A stretch of DNA of 64,000 nucleotides from Candidatus Aminicenantota bacterium (lineage in GTDB: Bacteria; Acidobacteriota; Aminicenantia; Aminicenantales; UBA8522): assembly GCA_017886205.1 (NCBI GenBank), contig JAFNEO010000024.1:1-64000 (forward strand), in the 5' to 3' direction. Both the position numbers and the translations under genes were made by a program. Below, in pieces: positions 24,595-33,019 of this stretch (the stretch's first letter is position 1; each line of letters starts with the position of its first letter). A model generated the notes under the pieces. That model saw nothing but the letters and a program-made list of their open reading frames with translations. It made no database searches and had not been told where the DNA came from.

Positions 24595-26336
24595 TTTTGC
24601 CTGACCGGCCGCCCATTGCGTCCTTCGACCGCCGCTTTTTCACCGGGAAGGAGAAGTTCACGGCCATCGGCTGGGGCGACCTGGGGGGAAAAGCCCACGG
24701 GTTGGCCCTGATAAGGGATATCCTGGAGAGTCGGCTGGCCGAGCAGTTTCGCCCCGAGATAGAAATCAACATCCCCACGCTGACTGTGATCACGACCGAT
24801 TTTTTCGACCTATTCATGGAACAGAACGGTCTCTACGACCTGGCCCTCTCCAACCTCCGGGACGATCTCATCGCCGGGGCCTTCCAGAAGGCCGACCTCC
24901 CCGCCCAACTCGTCGGCGACCTTCGCGCCCTGATCGCCCAGGTGCAGACCCCTCTGGCTATCCGGTCCTCGAGTCTGCTCGAGGACGCCATGTTCGAACC
25001 GTTCGCCAGCGTCTATGCCACCAAGATGATCCCCAACAACCAGATGAGTCCTGACTCCCGGTTCAACAAATTGGTCGAGGCCGTGAAATTCATCTATGCT
25101 TCGACCTTCTTCAAGGACGCGAAAAACTATATCCGGGCAACGAAGAAGACAACGGCGGATGAGAAAATGGCGGTGATCATCCAGGAGGTCGTCGGGGTGC
25201 GCCGCGGTCAGCGTTTTTATCCTCATATTTCCGGAGTGGCCCGGTCGTATAACTTCTATCCCCTCGGCCATTCCAAGCCTTCCGACGGAATCATCGACCT
25301 CGCGCTGGGCCTGGGAAAGGCCATCGTTGATGACGGAATCGCTTGGTCCTATTCGCCGGCCTATCCGCGGGCGAACCCGCCCTACAACACGCTGGCCGAC
25401 CTCCTCAGCCAGACCCAATCGGAGTTCTGGGCGATCAACATGGGATGGCCGGCGGAGTTCAACCCCATCAAAGAGACAGAGTACATGATGAAGTTCATTC
25501 TGGGAGACGCGGAGAGGGACGGGGTTCTTCAATTTCTCGCCTCCACTTACCGGGCCCAGGATGACAAGATTGTCTACGGGATCGCCGAAAAAGGCCCCCG
25601 GGTCATCGACTTCGCACCGATCCTCAAGTTCGACCTTCTGCCTCTCAACGCCATGCTGAAGGAGTTGCTGAAGCTCTGCGAGGACACGTTGGGGAGGATG
25701 GTGGAGGTCGAGTTCGCCCTGACTCTCGACGAGCGCCGGGGGAAGCCCGCCCGGTTCGGTTTCCTCCAGGTCAGGCCGATGGTCGTTTCCTCGGCCCAAG
25801 TCGGGGTGTCCCGGGAGGAACTCACGGGCGAAAACGTCCTTCTGGCATCCGAATCGGCCCTCGGGAATGGCGTCCTGGAAAGCATCCGGGACATCGTCTA
25901 TGTGAAGCCCGAGAGTTTCAATGTTCATTATTCCGAGGCAGTCGCCTCCGAGCTTGAGAAACTGAACCATTGGCTGGTTACGTTCGACAGCCCCTACCTT
26001 TTGATCGGCTTCGGCCGCTGGGGGACCTCCGACCCCCAGGCCGGCATTCCTGTGAATTTTGGGCAGATCTGCGGCGCCAAGGTCATCGTCGAGTCCGCCC
26101 TCCCGGAGACGAGCTCCATGCTCAGCCAGGGCTCCCATTTCTTCCACAACATCACCAGTTTCCGGGTCTTTTACTTCTCGTTAAGAGCAGAGGATCAATA
26201 TAAAATCGACTGGGACTGGCTCAACAGTCAACCGGCCGTCCAGGAGACGGACTATGCCCGTCACGTTCGGCTCTCCTCACCCTTGAAGATCAAGGTCGAC
26301 GGGACCACCAGCCGGGGAGTGATTCGCCATGACTGA
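24585..26336 (+). CDS. PEP/pyruvate-binding ATP-grasp protein A (PPDK N-terminal-like)
   Basis: This 583-residue cytoplasmic protein resembles the N-terminal nucleotide-binding domain of PEP synthase and pyruvate phosphate dikinase. LGGKAHGL (33-40) and IRSSSLLED (126-134) are the family's ATP-grasp motifs. The swivelling phosphohistidine domain and the PEP-binding barrel of true PEP synthases are absent. A C-terminal block GFGRWGTSDP (near 475), followed by SQGSHFF, recurs in the two other paralogs here. GTG 24585 follows AAGGA and overlaps the GDH paralog by 10 nt; the next gene overlaps by 8 nt. The reaction is unknown: ATP-dependent phosphotransfer or nucleotide sensing are both possible. 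Confidence 0.82.
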   Translation: MGLILPDRPPIASFDRRFFTGKEKFTAIGWGDLGGKAHGLALIRDILESRLAEQFRPEIEINIPTLTVITTDFFDLFMEQNGLYDLALSNLRDDLIAGAFQKADLPAQLVGDLRALIAQVQTPLAIRSSSLLEDAMFEPFASVYATKMIPNNQMSPDSRFNKLVEAVKFIYASTFFKDAKNYIRATKKTTADEKMAVIIQEVVGVRRGQRFYPHISGVARSYNFYPLGHSKPSDGIIDLALGLGKAIVDDGIAWSYSPAYPRANPPYNTLADLLSQTQSEFWAINMGWPAEFNPIKETEYMMKFILGDAERDGVLQFLASTYRAQDDKIVYGIAEKGPRVIDFAPILKFDLLPLNAMLKELLKLCEDTLGRMVEVEFALTLDERRGKPARFGFLQVRPMVVSSAQVGVSREELTGENVLLASESALGNGVLESIRDIVYVKPESFNVHYSEAVASELEKLNHWLVTFDSPYLLIGFGRWGTSDPQAGIPVNFGQICGAKVIVESALPETSSMLSQGSHFFHNITSFRVFYFSLRAEDQYKIDWDWLNSQPAVQETDYARHVRLSSPLKIKVDGTTSRGVIRHD

Positions 26337-29300
26337 GCGACCGAAGAACGTCGACACGCTCATTTGGTTCCTGTCCGAACGGGCCAAGGAGCTGAGTTGC
26401 CTCTACAAGATCGAGGAGCTCCTGAACAAACCGGACCCGAACCTGGCCGATATCTGCAGAGGGGTCATCGAGGCCATTCCGCCCGGCTGGCAGTACCCGG
26501 ATATCTGTATCGCCAAGATCACCCTGGAAGGGCATTCCTGCCAGTCGGCCAATTTCCAGGAAACACCGTGGGTCCAGTTCGCCGACATCAAGGTCCAGGA
26601 CAAAAAGGTCGGGAGGTTAAGCGTCTACTACACGGCGGAGATGCCTCATGCCGACGATGGGCCTTTCCTGAAAGAGGAGACAAAACTCCTGGGGACGATC
26701 GTCGAGAGGCTCGGACACTACCTCCTCTATTCCCGGATGAAGCAGGCTTACCAGGATTACCAGTCGGCCCGGCTGGACGTCGCGGCCCACAAGGCGGAAG
26801 AATGGCGGATGGCCTTGAATTTCCTGCGCCAGACCAACAAGAACCTATTCCTCGGTATCTCCCGCCGCATGCTCAACTTCCTCAGCTGGAGCGGCATCCA
26901 GGAAGCCGAGAAGATCCTCCAGAAATCGCTGGCCGGCCAGAAGGGCCGGACGGCGGGCTATCCGGAAGACGACAACCGTCCTTATCAAGTGGCCTTATCC
27001 ACTTTTACCGAGAAGCTGAGCGATGAGACCTTCCGGCTGGCGGCCAAGCACCTGACCGGCGAACAAATCCTCGTCAACATCCAGAAGTGGATTCAGGAGG
27101 ACCGGCTGAGCTTTCTCGTCCAGGTGACCAACAGGAACCTCTCCCTGACTCAAGTCGTCGACGCTATCCGGAGATACCATCACATCGCCGCCGAGGGGAT
27201 CGAGCTTCCCGCGGCCAGCAAGCGCGGCGTCCTGGTTTCTTTGATCCAGCGTTTTCTATCCGACCAGCCCGAGTTTATTCATACCGCCGTCGACCACGTC
27301 GAGATCGACGACTTCTACGAGATCCTGGACCACATCGTCTTCTCGCCGGAAAGCCTGGGCAAGCTCGGCGGGAAGAGCACGGGGCTCTATCTCGCCAAGC
27401 ACATCCTCAAGAGGTCCGCCGAATCGCTGAGTCATTTCGGAGAAATCAAAGTTCCCAAGACGTGGTATATCACCTCGGACGGGCTCCTGAGTTTTCTTTC
27501 CCATAACAACCTCAACGAGGTGGTCGAACAGAAATACAAGGACATTGACCAGGTCCGGCTGGAGTACCCCCACATCATCCAGACGTTCAAGAACTCGCCT
27601 TTCCCGACTGACATCATCCAGGGGCTGTCCATGGTCCTGGATGACTTCAAGGACCAGCCCATCATCGTCCGCAGCTCGAGCCTGCTCGAGGATCGGACGG
27701 GGGCCTCCTTTTCGGGGAAATACAAGAGCCTCTTCCTGGCCAACCAGGGCGGCAAGCAGGAGCGGCTGGAAGCCCTGAAGGAGGCCACCGCCGAGGTCTA
27801 CGCCTCGACCTACGGGCCGGACCCCATCGGCTACCGGGCGGAGCGCGGGCTGCTCGATTTCGCCGAAGAGATGGGCATCATGATCCAGGAAGTCGTGGGC
27901 ACCCGGGTAGGACATTATTTCTTCCCGTCCTTCGCCGGCGTCGTGTTCAGCCGGAATGAATTCCGCTGGTCGCCGAGGATCAAGCGCGAGGACGGCCTCC
28001 TGCGATTGGTGCTGGGGCTGGGGACACGGGCCGTCGACCGGACGAGCGACGACTACCCCGTCCTGATCGCACCCGGGCAGGTCGGCCTCCGGGTCAATGT
28101 CACGGCGGACGAGGTCGTCCGCTATGCGCCCAAGAAGGTCGACGTTATTAACTTGAAAACAAACAGCTTCGAGACCATCGAAATCAAAGAGCTGCTGAAG
28201 AAATGCGGCGAGGGCATTCCGGCCGTCGATAAGATCGTTTCCGTCTACGACGGCCAGTGCCTCCGGAAGCCCCTGGGGAGGGCGGTCGATTTCGAGAAAG
28301 ACGACCTCGTGGTCACGTTTGAAGGCCTGGTCAGCGAGACCTCGTTTATCCCCCAGCTCCGGCAGGTCATGCGGCTCTTGGAAGAAAAGCTCCAGTCTCC
28401 GGTGGACATCGAATTCGCCTCCGACGGCCAGAGCTTTTACCTCCTCCAGTGCCGACCGCAAAGCTTCATGGAGGGCGGCGGACCGGCCCGCATTCCCAAG
28501 GACCTGCCCAAAGAGAGTATCGTCTTCCTGGCCAACCGGTATATCTCCAACGGCAGCCTGCCCGACATCACCCATATTGTCTATGTGGACCCGGAGAGCT
28601 ACGACGGTCTCTCCAGCCAGGCGGACCTGCTGGCCGTGGGACGCGCGGTCGGCCGGCTGAACAAGCTCCTGCCGCGGCGCCGCTTCATCCTGATGGGGCC
28701 GGGCCGCTGGGGAAGCCGGGGAGACATCAGGCTCGGCGTCAAGGTCTCCTACTCGGACATCTCGAACACGGCCGCTCTGGTGGAGATCGCCCGGAAGAAA
28801 GGAAACATTCTCCCCGATCTCTCCTTCGGCACCCACTTCTTCCAGGACCTGGTGGAGGCCGAGATTCGCTACCTTCCTCTCTACCCCGACGAGCACGGAA
28901 CCCTCTTCCAGGAAAGCTTCCTCAGGGACTCGCCGAACATCCTCCCCCGCGTCTTGCCCGAGCATGCGGATATCGCGGATACCGTCAGGGTGATCGACGT
29001 AGCCGAGGCCGCCGGAGGGAAGGTGCTCCGCATCCTGATGAACGCCGACCTCGACGAAGCCGTGGGATTTCTCGTCGACCCCCGCATCGACCCTCCCTTA
29101 GCTCCGCTCTCGAAAGAGATGGAGAAAAAACGGGCCGAGAACCATTGGGCCTGGCGGCTCGAGATGGCCGAACACATCGCCTCAAAGTTGGACCCCGGGC
29201 GCTTCGGCGTCCAGGCCATGTACGTGATCGGCAGCACCAAGAACGCTACGGCCGGCCCGCAGAGCGACATCGACCTCCTCGTCCATTTCCGGGGCACCAA

Positions 29301-29535
29301 GAAGCAACGACAGGACCTGATGATCTGGATGGAGGGCTGGAGTCTGTCTCTAGACGAGATGAATTTCCATAAGACGGGCTTGAGGAGCGGCGGAATCCTG
29401 GATGTCCATCTGGTCACGGATGAGGACATCGCCAACAGGACAAGCTATGCGGTGAAGATCGACGCCGTTACCGATGCGGCCAGGCCTTTGCTGCTCAAAG
29501 ACGGCGCCTGCCAACCGGACAGAGAGCGCTCCTAG
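26329..29535 (+). CDS. GAF-like / PEP-pyruvate-binding / nucleotidyltransferase fusion protein B
   Basis: This 1068-residue multidomain protein ends the operon. Residues 1-140 read like the GAF-type sensor module found ahead of histidine kinases (LYKIEELLNKP, IPPGWQYPDIC). A helical linker follows to about 340. The ATP-grasp domain has LGGKSTGL near 345 and VRSSSLLEDRTG near 446. The shared block GPGRWGS (near 790) and FGTHFF (near 833) comes next. The C-terminus (about 940-1068) is a nucleotidyltransferase with GST...SDIDLL near 966, the GSx-DxD signature of MNT-like enzymes. No kinase or phosphohistidine domain is present. The fusion suggests sensing coupled to nucleotidyl transfer onto a partner, possibly GDH; that target is inference. 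Confidence 0.82.
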   Translation: MTERPKNVDTLIWFLSERAKELSCLYKIEELLNKPDPNLADICRGVIEAIPPGWQYPDICIAKITLEGHSCQSANFQETPWVQFADIKVQDKKVGRLSVYYTAEMPHADDGPFLKEETKLLGTIVERLGHYLLYSRMKQAYQDYQSARLDVAAHKAEEWRMALNFLRQTNKNLFLGISRRMLNFLSWSGIQEAEKILQKSLAGQKGRTAGYPEDDNRPYQVALSTFTEKLSDETFRLAAKHLTGEQILVNIQKWIQEDRLSFLVQVTNRNLSLTQVVDAIRRYHHIAAEGIELPAASKRGVLVSLIQRFLSDQPEFIHTAVDHVEIDDFYEILDHIVFSPESLGKLGGKSTGLYLAKHILKRSAESLSHFGEIKVPKTWYITSDGLLSFLSHNNLNEVVEQKYKDIDQVRLEYPHIIQTFKNSPFPTDIIQGLSMVLDDFKDQPIIVRSSSLLEDRTGASFSGKYKSLFLANQGGKQERLEALKEATAEVYASTYGPDPIGYRAERGLLDFAEEMGIMIQEVVGTRVGHYFFPSFAGVVFSRNEFRWSPRIKREDGLLRLVLGLGTRAVDRTSDDYPVLIAPGQVGLRVNVTADEVVRYAPKKVDVINLKTNSFETIEIKELLKKCGEGIPAVDKIVSVYDGQCLRKPLGRAVDFEKDDLVVTFEGLVSETSFIPQLRQVMRLLEEKLQSPVDIEFASDGQSFYLLQCRPQSFMEGGGPARIPKDLPKESIVFLANRYISNGSLPDITHIVYVDPESYDGLSSQADLLAVGRAVGRLNKLLPRRRFILMGPGRWGSRGDIRLGVKVSYSDISNTAALVEIARKKGNILPDLSFGTHFFQDLVEAEIRYLPLYPDEHGTLFQESFLRDSPNILPRVLPEHADIADTVRVIDVAEAAGGKVLRILMNADLDEAVGFLVDPRIDPPLAPLSKEMEKKRAENHWAWRLEMAEHIASKLDPGRFGVQAMYVIGSTKNATAGPQSDIDLLVHFRGTKKQRQDLMIWMEGWSLSLDEMNFHKTGLRSGGILDVHLVTDEDIANRTSYAVKIDAVTDAARPLLLKDGACQPDRERS

Positions 29536-30389
29536 ATCAACTCCCGGGTGGCGGCGTCCAAGCTATCGGGATCGAAGCGGACGAGCGAGAGTTCGGGTCC
29601 GTCGTGAGCGGCTGAGAAGCAGTGGGTACGGCCGATCCGGTCGCGCCAGGAGCCGGAAATCCTGGCCGATTCATGCACATGGCCGTGAAGAGTCAGGAGC
29701 GGCTGGCGGGCTTTGATGAACCGGCGGACGGCGATGCTCCCGAGATGGCAATCGAGAGGGACATGATCGATCATCTTCCCTCCCCGAGCCGACAAGTCAA
29801 GCTTGGTTTGGTAGGGGGGTGTGTGGAAGAGGAAAATCGCTCTGGCCAAGTCTTGGTTCTCGGTGAACCGGTCCAGATCATCTTTGATCGTCAGATATTT
29901 GATTTTTTGCTCAGAGACGGGATAGGTCCGCCATCCCTCCTCGGGTGAGACGGCGTCCGGGTCGGCATAACGGGACACGTCGTACCGTTCCCAGTCTTTC
30001 AGGAGAAACGGCGTTGGGGGAACATAAGCATAGCCGTAGATGGTGAATTCTCCAAACCCGACTCGGCGCTGATGGATATACTCCCAGACACCGCGGGCCG
30101 CCGCATCCAGAACCGCTGCTTCTTCAATCCGGGCATCGTCATTGCCCATGATCAGGAAGACCCGCGGATAGTCTTCCCCAAGCTCCCGGCGCAATTCCAT
30201 AAGATTCTTAACCAGGAAATCATTAATGAAATCCCGATGCGGAAAATCCAGAGTCTCATGGGCATGCCACGCATGGGGGAGAACGTCGCCGCCGATGAAC
30301 ACGGCCTCGGGCTTTTCCCGGAGGACCGCCTCAAAAAGCGTCTGATAACGGCCTATCCTGCCGTGGAGGTCGGAGACAAAGAAGGTCAT
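29532..30389 (-). CDS. Calcineurin-like metallophosphoesterase
   Basis: This 285-residue protein carries the metallophosphoesterase motifs in order: SDLHGR near residue 7, GGDVLPH near 34, GNDDA (in place of GNHE), LFHTPPY, and LHGHVHES near the C-terminus. It should hydrolyse a phosphoester with two bound metals in the cytoplasm. I place the start at MTFFVSDLHG, 30389, because the family begins there; the track start adds 16 residues. Its stop codon shares the palindrome CTAG with the stop of the convergent fusion protein gene. It may lie downstream of the response regulator gene in one transcript. The substrate is unknown; a nucleotide or modified-protein substrate would fit the neighbourhood. 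Confidence 0.85.
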   Translation of the reverse strand: MTFFVSDLHGRIGRYQTLFEAVLREKPEAVFIGGDVLPHAWHAHETLDFPHRDFINDFLVKNLMELRRELGEDYPRVFLIMGNDDARIEEAAVLDAAARGVWEYIHQRRVGFGEFTIYGYAYVPPTPFLLKDWERYDVSRYADPDAVSPEEGWRTYPVSEQKIKYLTIKDDLDRFTENQDLARAIFLFHTPPYQTKLDLSARGGKMIDHVPLDCHLGSIAVRRFIKARQPLLTLHGHVHESARISGSWRDRIGRTHCFSAAHDGPELSLVRFDPDSLDAATRELI

Positions 30390-30471
30390 GGACACAGGGA
30401 GAATGATAGCGAAAATCCGAGGGGGCGACAACTCCACCGAATTCGCCCCTGAGAACGTTCAAAGAAGAGGA

Positions 30472-31194
30472 TTAGGGACCTTCGCCCACGTTGAACTTGT
30501 AGCCGACGCCGCGCACGGTCTGGATGTACCTTTTGGCCTTGCCGAGCTTCTTCCGGAGGCCGGTCAGATGATAATCGACAACACGCTCGGTGATCGGGTA
30601 ACCGTCTTCTCGGACATTGTCGAGGATTCGAGACCGGGTAAAAACCTGGTTGGGTTTGCCCGCAAGAAGGGCAAGAATCTCGAATTCCGTCTTGGTCAGG
30701 GCGATCTTCCGGCCGCCCGCCAAGACCTCGTACGCCCCCCGGTTGATCACCAAGCCGTCGATTTCCAGCGTCGTTTTTTGATCGCCTGCCGACTGGACCC
30801 TCCTCCTCAGAAGGGCCTGGATGCGGGCCAACAGGACCTGTGGCTCAAAAGGCTTCGTAACGTAATCGTCGGCATAATCCTTCAGGCCGGCGACGATATC
30901 CTCCATCCGTTTCTTGGCCGTCACCATGATGACCAAGATCTCGGAGGTGTTGGGATCCTTTTTCAGGATGCCGCAGACTTTATGGCCGTCGATTCCCGGG
31001 AGCAGGAGGTCCAGAAGGATGAGGTCCGGCCTCTCCCTCCTCACCAGCTCCAGGGCTTCCTCTCCTGTCTGGGCGCAGAGGACTTCATAGCCTTCTCGCC
31101 AAAGGATGAAAGACAGGCTTTTCTGAAGGTTGACGTCGTCCTCGACACAGAGAATCCTGGCTTTGGGGGGGGTATCTTCGCTCGCTGCTTTCAT
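30472..31194 (-). CDS. Response regulator, OmpR/PhoB family
   Basis: This 240-residue DNA-binding regulator has a receiver domain (about 12-128) with acidic pair ED/D at 18-20, phospho-acceptor D62 in LILLDLLLPG, and the lysine in VTKPFEP near 112. A winged-helix Trans_reg_C domain follows (about 140-235), ending with the typical YIQTVRGVGYKF. It would bind DNA when phosphorylated. No histidine kinase gene is adjacent, so it is an orphan in this window. The nearest signalling genes are the receiver-domain protein and ATP-grasp protein C upstream, and the GAF-like fusion protein downstream. A promoter lies at 31219-31247. Confidence 0.93.
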   Translation of the reverse strand: MKAASEDTPPKARILCVEDDVNLQKSLSFILWREGYEVLCAQTGEEALELVRRERPDLILLDLLLPGIDGHKVCGILKKDPNTSEILVIMVTAKKRMEDIVAGLKDYADDYVTKPFEPQVLLARIQALLRRRVQSAGDQKTTLEIDGLVINRGAYEVLAGGRKIALTKTEFEILALLAGKPNQVFTRSRILDNVREDGYPITERVVDYHLTGLRKKLGKAKRYIQTVRGVGYKFNVGEGP

Positions 31195-31218
31195 CCCGGA
31201 ATTTGACCCGGCTCCCTC

Positions 31219-31247
31219 ATTTTAACGAAAACCAAACAAAAAGCAAA
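31219..31247 (-). promoter_or_regulatory. Candidate promoter of the response regulator gene
   Basis: On the minus strand TTTGCT (31242-31247) and TAAAAT (31219-31224) are 17 bp apart, about 25 bp before the start codon. The -35 is a partial match. Confidence 0.45.
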
Positions 31248-31263
31248 CGGAATCAAAATAGTG

Positions 31264-31517
31264 GAAGCCACTCCGCTTCCGTGATGACATGGATATAGAA
31301 CGGGGTCCTGTCACGACGCGTCCCCGTCCGACCTCTACGGAGACACTGACCTTATTCCCCCTTGATTGCCCAAGGGGGATAATGGGGGATTAATGCGATA
31401 CAAACAAATTCTAAAAAAGTGTCTCCGCAGCATGTCTGCTTCAGGCGTTGCGGGGACTGGCGCCGTGCCACCCCTCTCTCGATCAGGCTTCAAATCACGG
31501 CAATGGAGGTGCAATCC
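31264..31517. repeat. Dispersed bipartite repeat, copy B
   Basis: Blocks 31264-31337 and 31435-31517 match the two blocks of copy A at 4131-4314 in the same order and orientation, including GTCCTGTCACGACGCGTCCC and GCGTTGCGGGGACTGGCGCC. The spacer is longer here and holds a separate palindrome, CCCCCTTG (31357-31364) with CAAGGGGG (31371-31378), like those at 10521-10701. This looks like one repeat inserted into another. The remaining gap from 31195 to 31576 has no gene. Confidence 0.8.
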
Positions 31518-31576
31518 AAGAGAGTCGGCAGGAAAAATCCCAGAGGACAGTGATCGTTGAGCAGGGTGAGTCGATA

Positions 31577-33019
31577 TCAGATGCGGGAGTCTCGCTCTGT
31601 GTAAACTTTGATCCATTTATCGACAATTTCGACTAGGGTTTGACACAGTCCGGTACCGCTGCCGTGGATGGGGCGGAGCTCCTCGGCCAGCTCGGGATAG
31701 CCCCGGCGGTCAAGCCAGGAAGAGATGATGTCGTTATCGGAGTAAGGCTGAATTTTCTCCGGCGCCAGGGAGCGAAGGGCCGCCAGGAGATCGGGCAGGT
31801 TAAAGACCTTCTTTCCTCCCATGGCCAGTGGGGTCCGGTCCAGGCGCGCTATCTCGACTTGCAGGTTCCTCTTGAGAAGGGTAATGAGCGCGCGGCCTCG
31901 GCTCCTCCTGGGGCGCAGCCTGTCCCCCAGCTCCCGGTAGCTGTGCATGTAGAGCCAGGTCGAAAACTTGTCCTTGTCACCGTAGTTTTCCAGCATTTGG
32001 CGCAGTCGGCGGGCCTCCTCGGTGTCCTTTTCTGCGTCAAGAAGGATCCCGCAGATCTCCCTGATATTCCTGGCCCGCCGGAGCTCCCGGCCGTCATCAT
32101 CGGAAAGGAAGAAGTCTCCCATCCCAGTGAAGTTGAGGATGTACGCTTTGAGCTTCTCGAGGCTCCCAGGATCCCCCTTGGGAAGGACGAAGCCCAGGCC
32201 TTGAAGTTCATGGGCTTCTTTTGCTTTGGAGGCGATAATCACGGGAATGCGGGGAAAGTGCTTGTTCACCAACCGGATGAGGTCACGGCCGGCGCCGCTC
32301 TGAAGTTCGTTTCCTTTGGGGAAGAAGATGTCCGTAATCAGGCAAACGACATCGTCCCCGTGACCCCGGGGGAGCCGGCTCTCGGCACTGATCTTGGACT
32401 CCTCTTCGACCCCGAAAAGAAAACAGAGGCTTTCCTCGTAGGTCCTGGTGATCATGACGTCAGCGCGCTGGCCGATGATCGCATACAGCACCGGAAGGAA
32501 TTGGGAAAACCAGCGCGGCTCGTCGTCTACAATATGGAAAATGAACCGTCTGAGGCTGGAGTGTTTTTTGATGTTGAGCAGGTCCTCCGCCGCCCGGACG
32601 GCCGGCAGGACGATGCTTTCGGGGGGAAAGGCGTCCCGGTTGACGGCGAAGACGAGGTCGGCGCCGGCCGCATAGGGATACTTCTGCCAAGCCGCTTGAG
32701 GGGGTGCGTATTGGATGTACGGCTGGAACGATAAAAGGACAAAAACCGAGTCCTGACTCCGGGCGTGCAGCTTTTTGGCATCGAGGATGGCGAGGCCGGT
32801 ATCATCGAAGAGGAAGACCGACGGTTCTCCGGAGGCGGCGGCCAGCACCGACTGGGGATCAGGGAGGACCTCCGTACTTAACCACGGCATCTTCTCGTCC
32901 AGGACCTTCCTGGACTCACGGACCCGTCCGTCGGCCGCAAAAAAGTACGCCCGCTTGATCTTGACGGGGTTGATGATCCGGGGGATAAACTCATATTCCC
33001 GGGAAGCACGCCTAGCCAT
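31577..33019 (-). CDS. Receiver-domain protein of unknown output
   Basis: This 480-residue cytoplasmic protein has an embedded response-regulator receiver domain at about 165-300. IVDDEP supplies the acidic pair, LITDIFFPKG the likely phospho-acceptor, IIASKA the switch residue, and LPKGDP the lysine. The N-terminal 160 residues and the helical C-terminal 180 (rich in Arg, Glu and Leu: REICGILLDAEKDTEEARRLRQ) match nothing I know. No DNA-binding, GGDEF or kinase output is seen. It overlaps the upstream ATP-grasp gene by 8 nt, so the two are cotranscribed and probably work together. The last part (DKFSTWLYMHSYRELGDRLRP) and SSWLDRRGYPELAEELRP look like two copies of one short helical repeat. 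Confidence 0.75.
   Translation of the reverse strand: MARRASREYEFIPRIINPVKIKRAYFFAADGRVRESRKVLDEKMPWLSTEVLPDPQSVLAAASGEPSVFLFDDTGLAILDAKKLHARSQDSVFVLLSFQPYIQYAPPQAAWQKYPYAAGADLVFAVNRDAFPPESIVLPAVRAAEDLLNIKKHSSLRRFIFHIVDDEPRWFSQFLPVLYAIIGQRADVMITRTYEESLCFLFGVEEESKISAESRLPRGHGDDVVCLITDIFFPKGNELQSGAGRDLIRLVNKHFPRIPVIIASKAKEAHELQGLGFVLPKGDPGSLEKLKAYILNFTGMGDFFLSDDDGRELRRARNIREICGILLDAEKDTEEARRLRQMLENYGDKDKFSTWLYMHSYRELGDRLRPRRSRGRALITLLKRNLQVEIARLDRTPLAMGGKKVFNLPDLLAALRSLAPEKIQPYSDNDIISSWLDRRGYPELAEELRPIHGSGTGLCQTLVEIVDKWIKVYTERDSRI

Noticed and set aside
27256-28965. 569-aa minus-strand ORF opposite the fusion protein gene
   Set aside because: Low-complexity acidic/Leu-Val shadow with no family motif; the plus-strand frame carries clear domains.
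29532-29535. Convergent stop codons sharing CTAG
   Set aside because: Unusual-looking but common in compact genomes; no functional meaning can be supported.
31640-32734. 364-aa plus-strand ORF opposite the receiver-domain gene
   Set aside because: Shadow; the minus-strand frame has receiver motifs and an 8-nt overlap with its operon partner.
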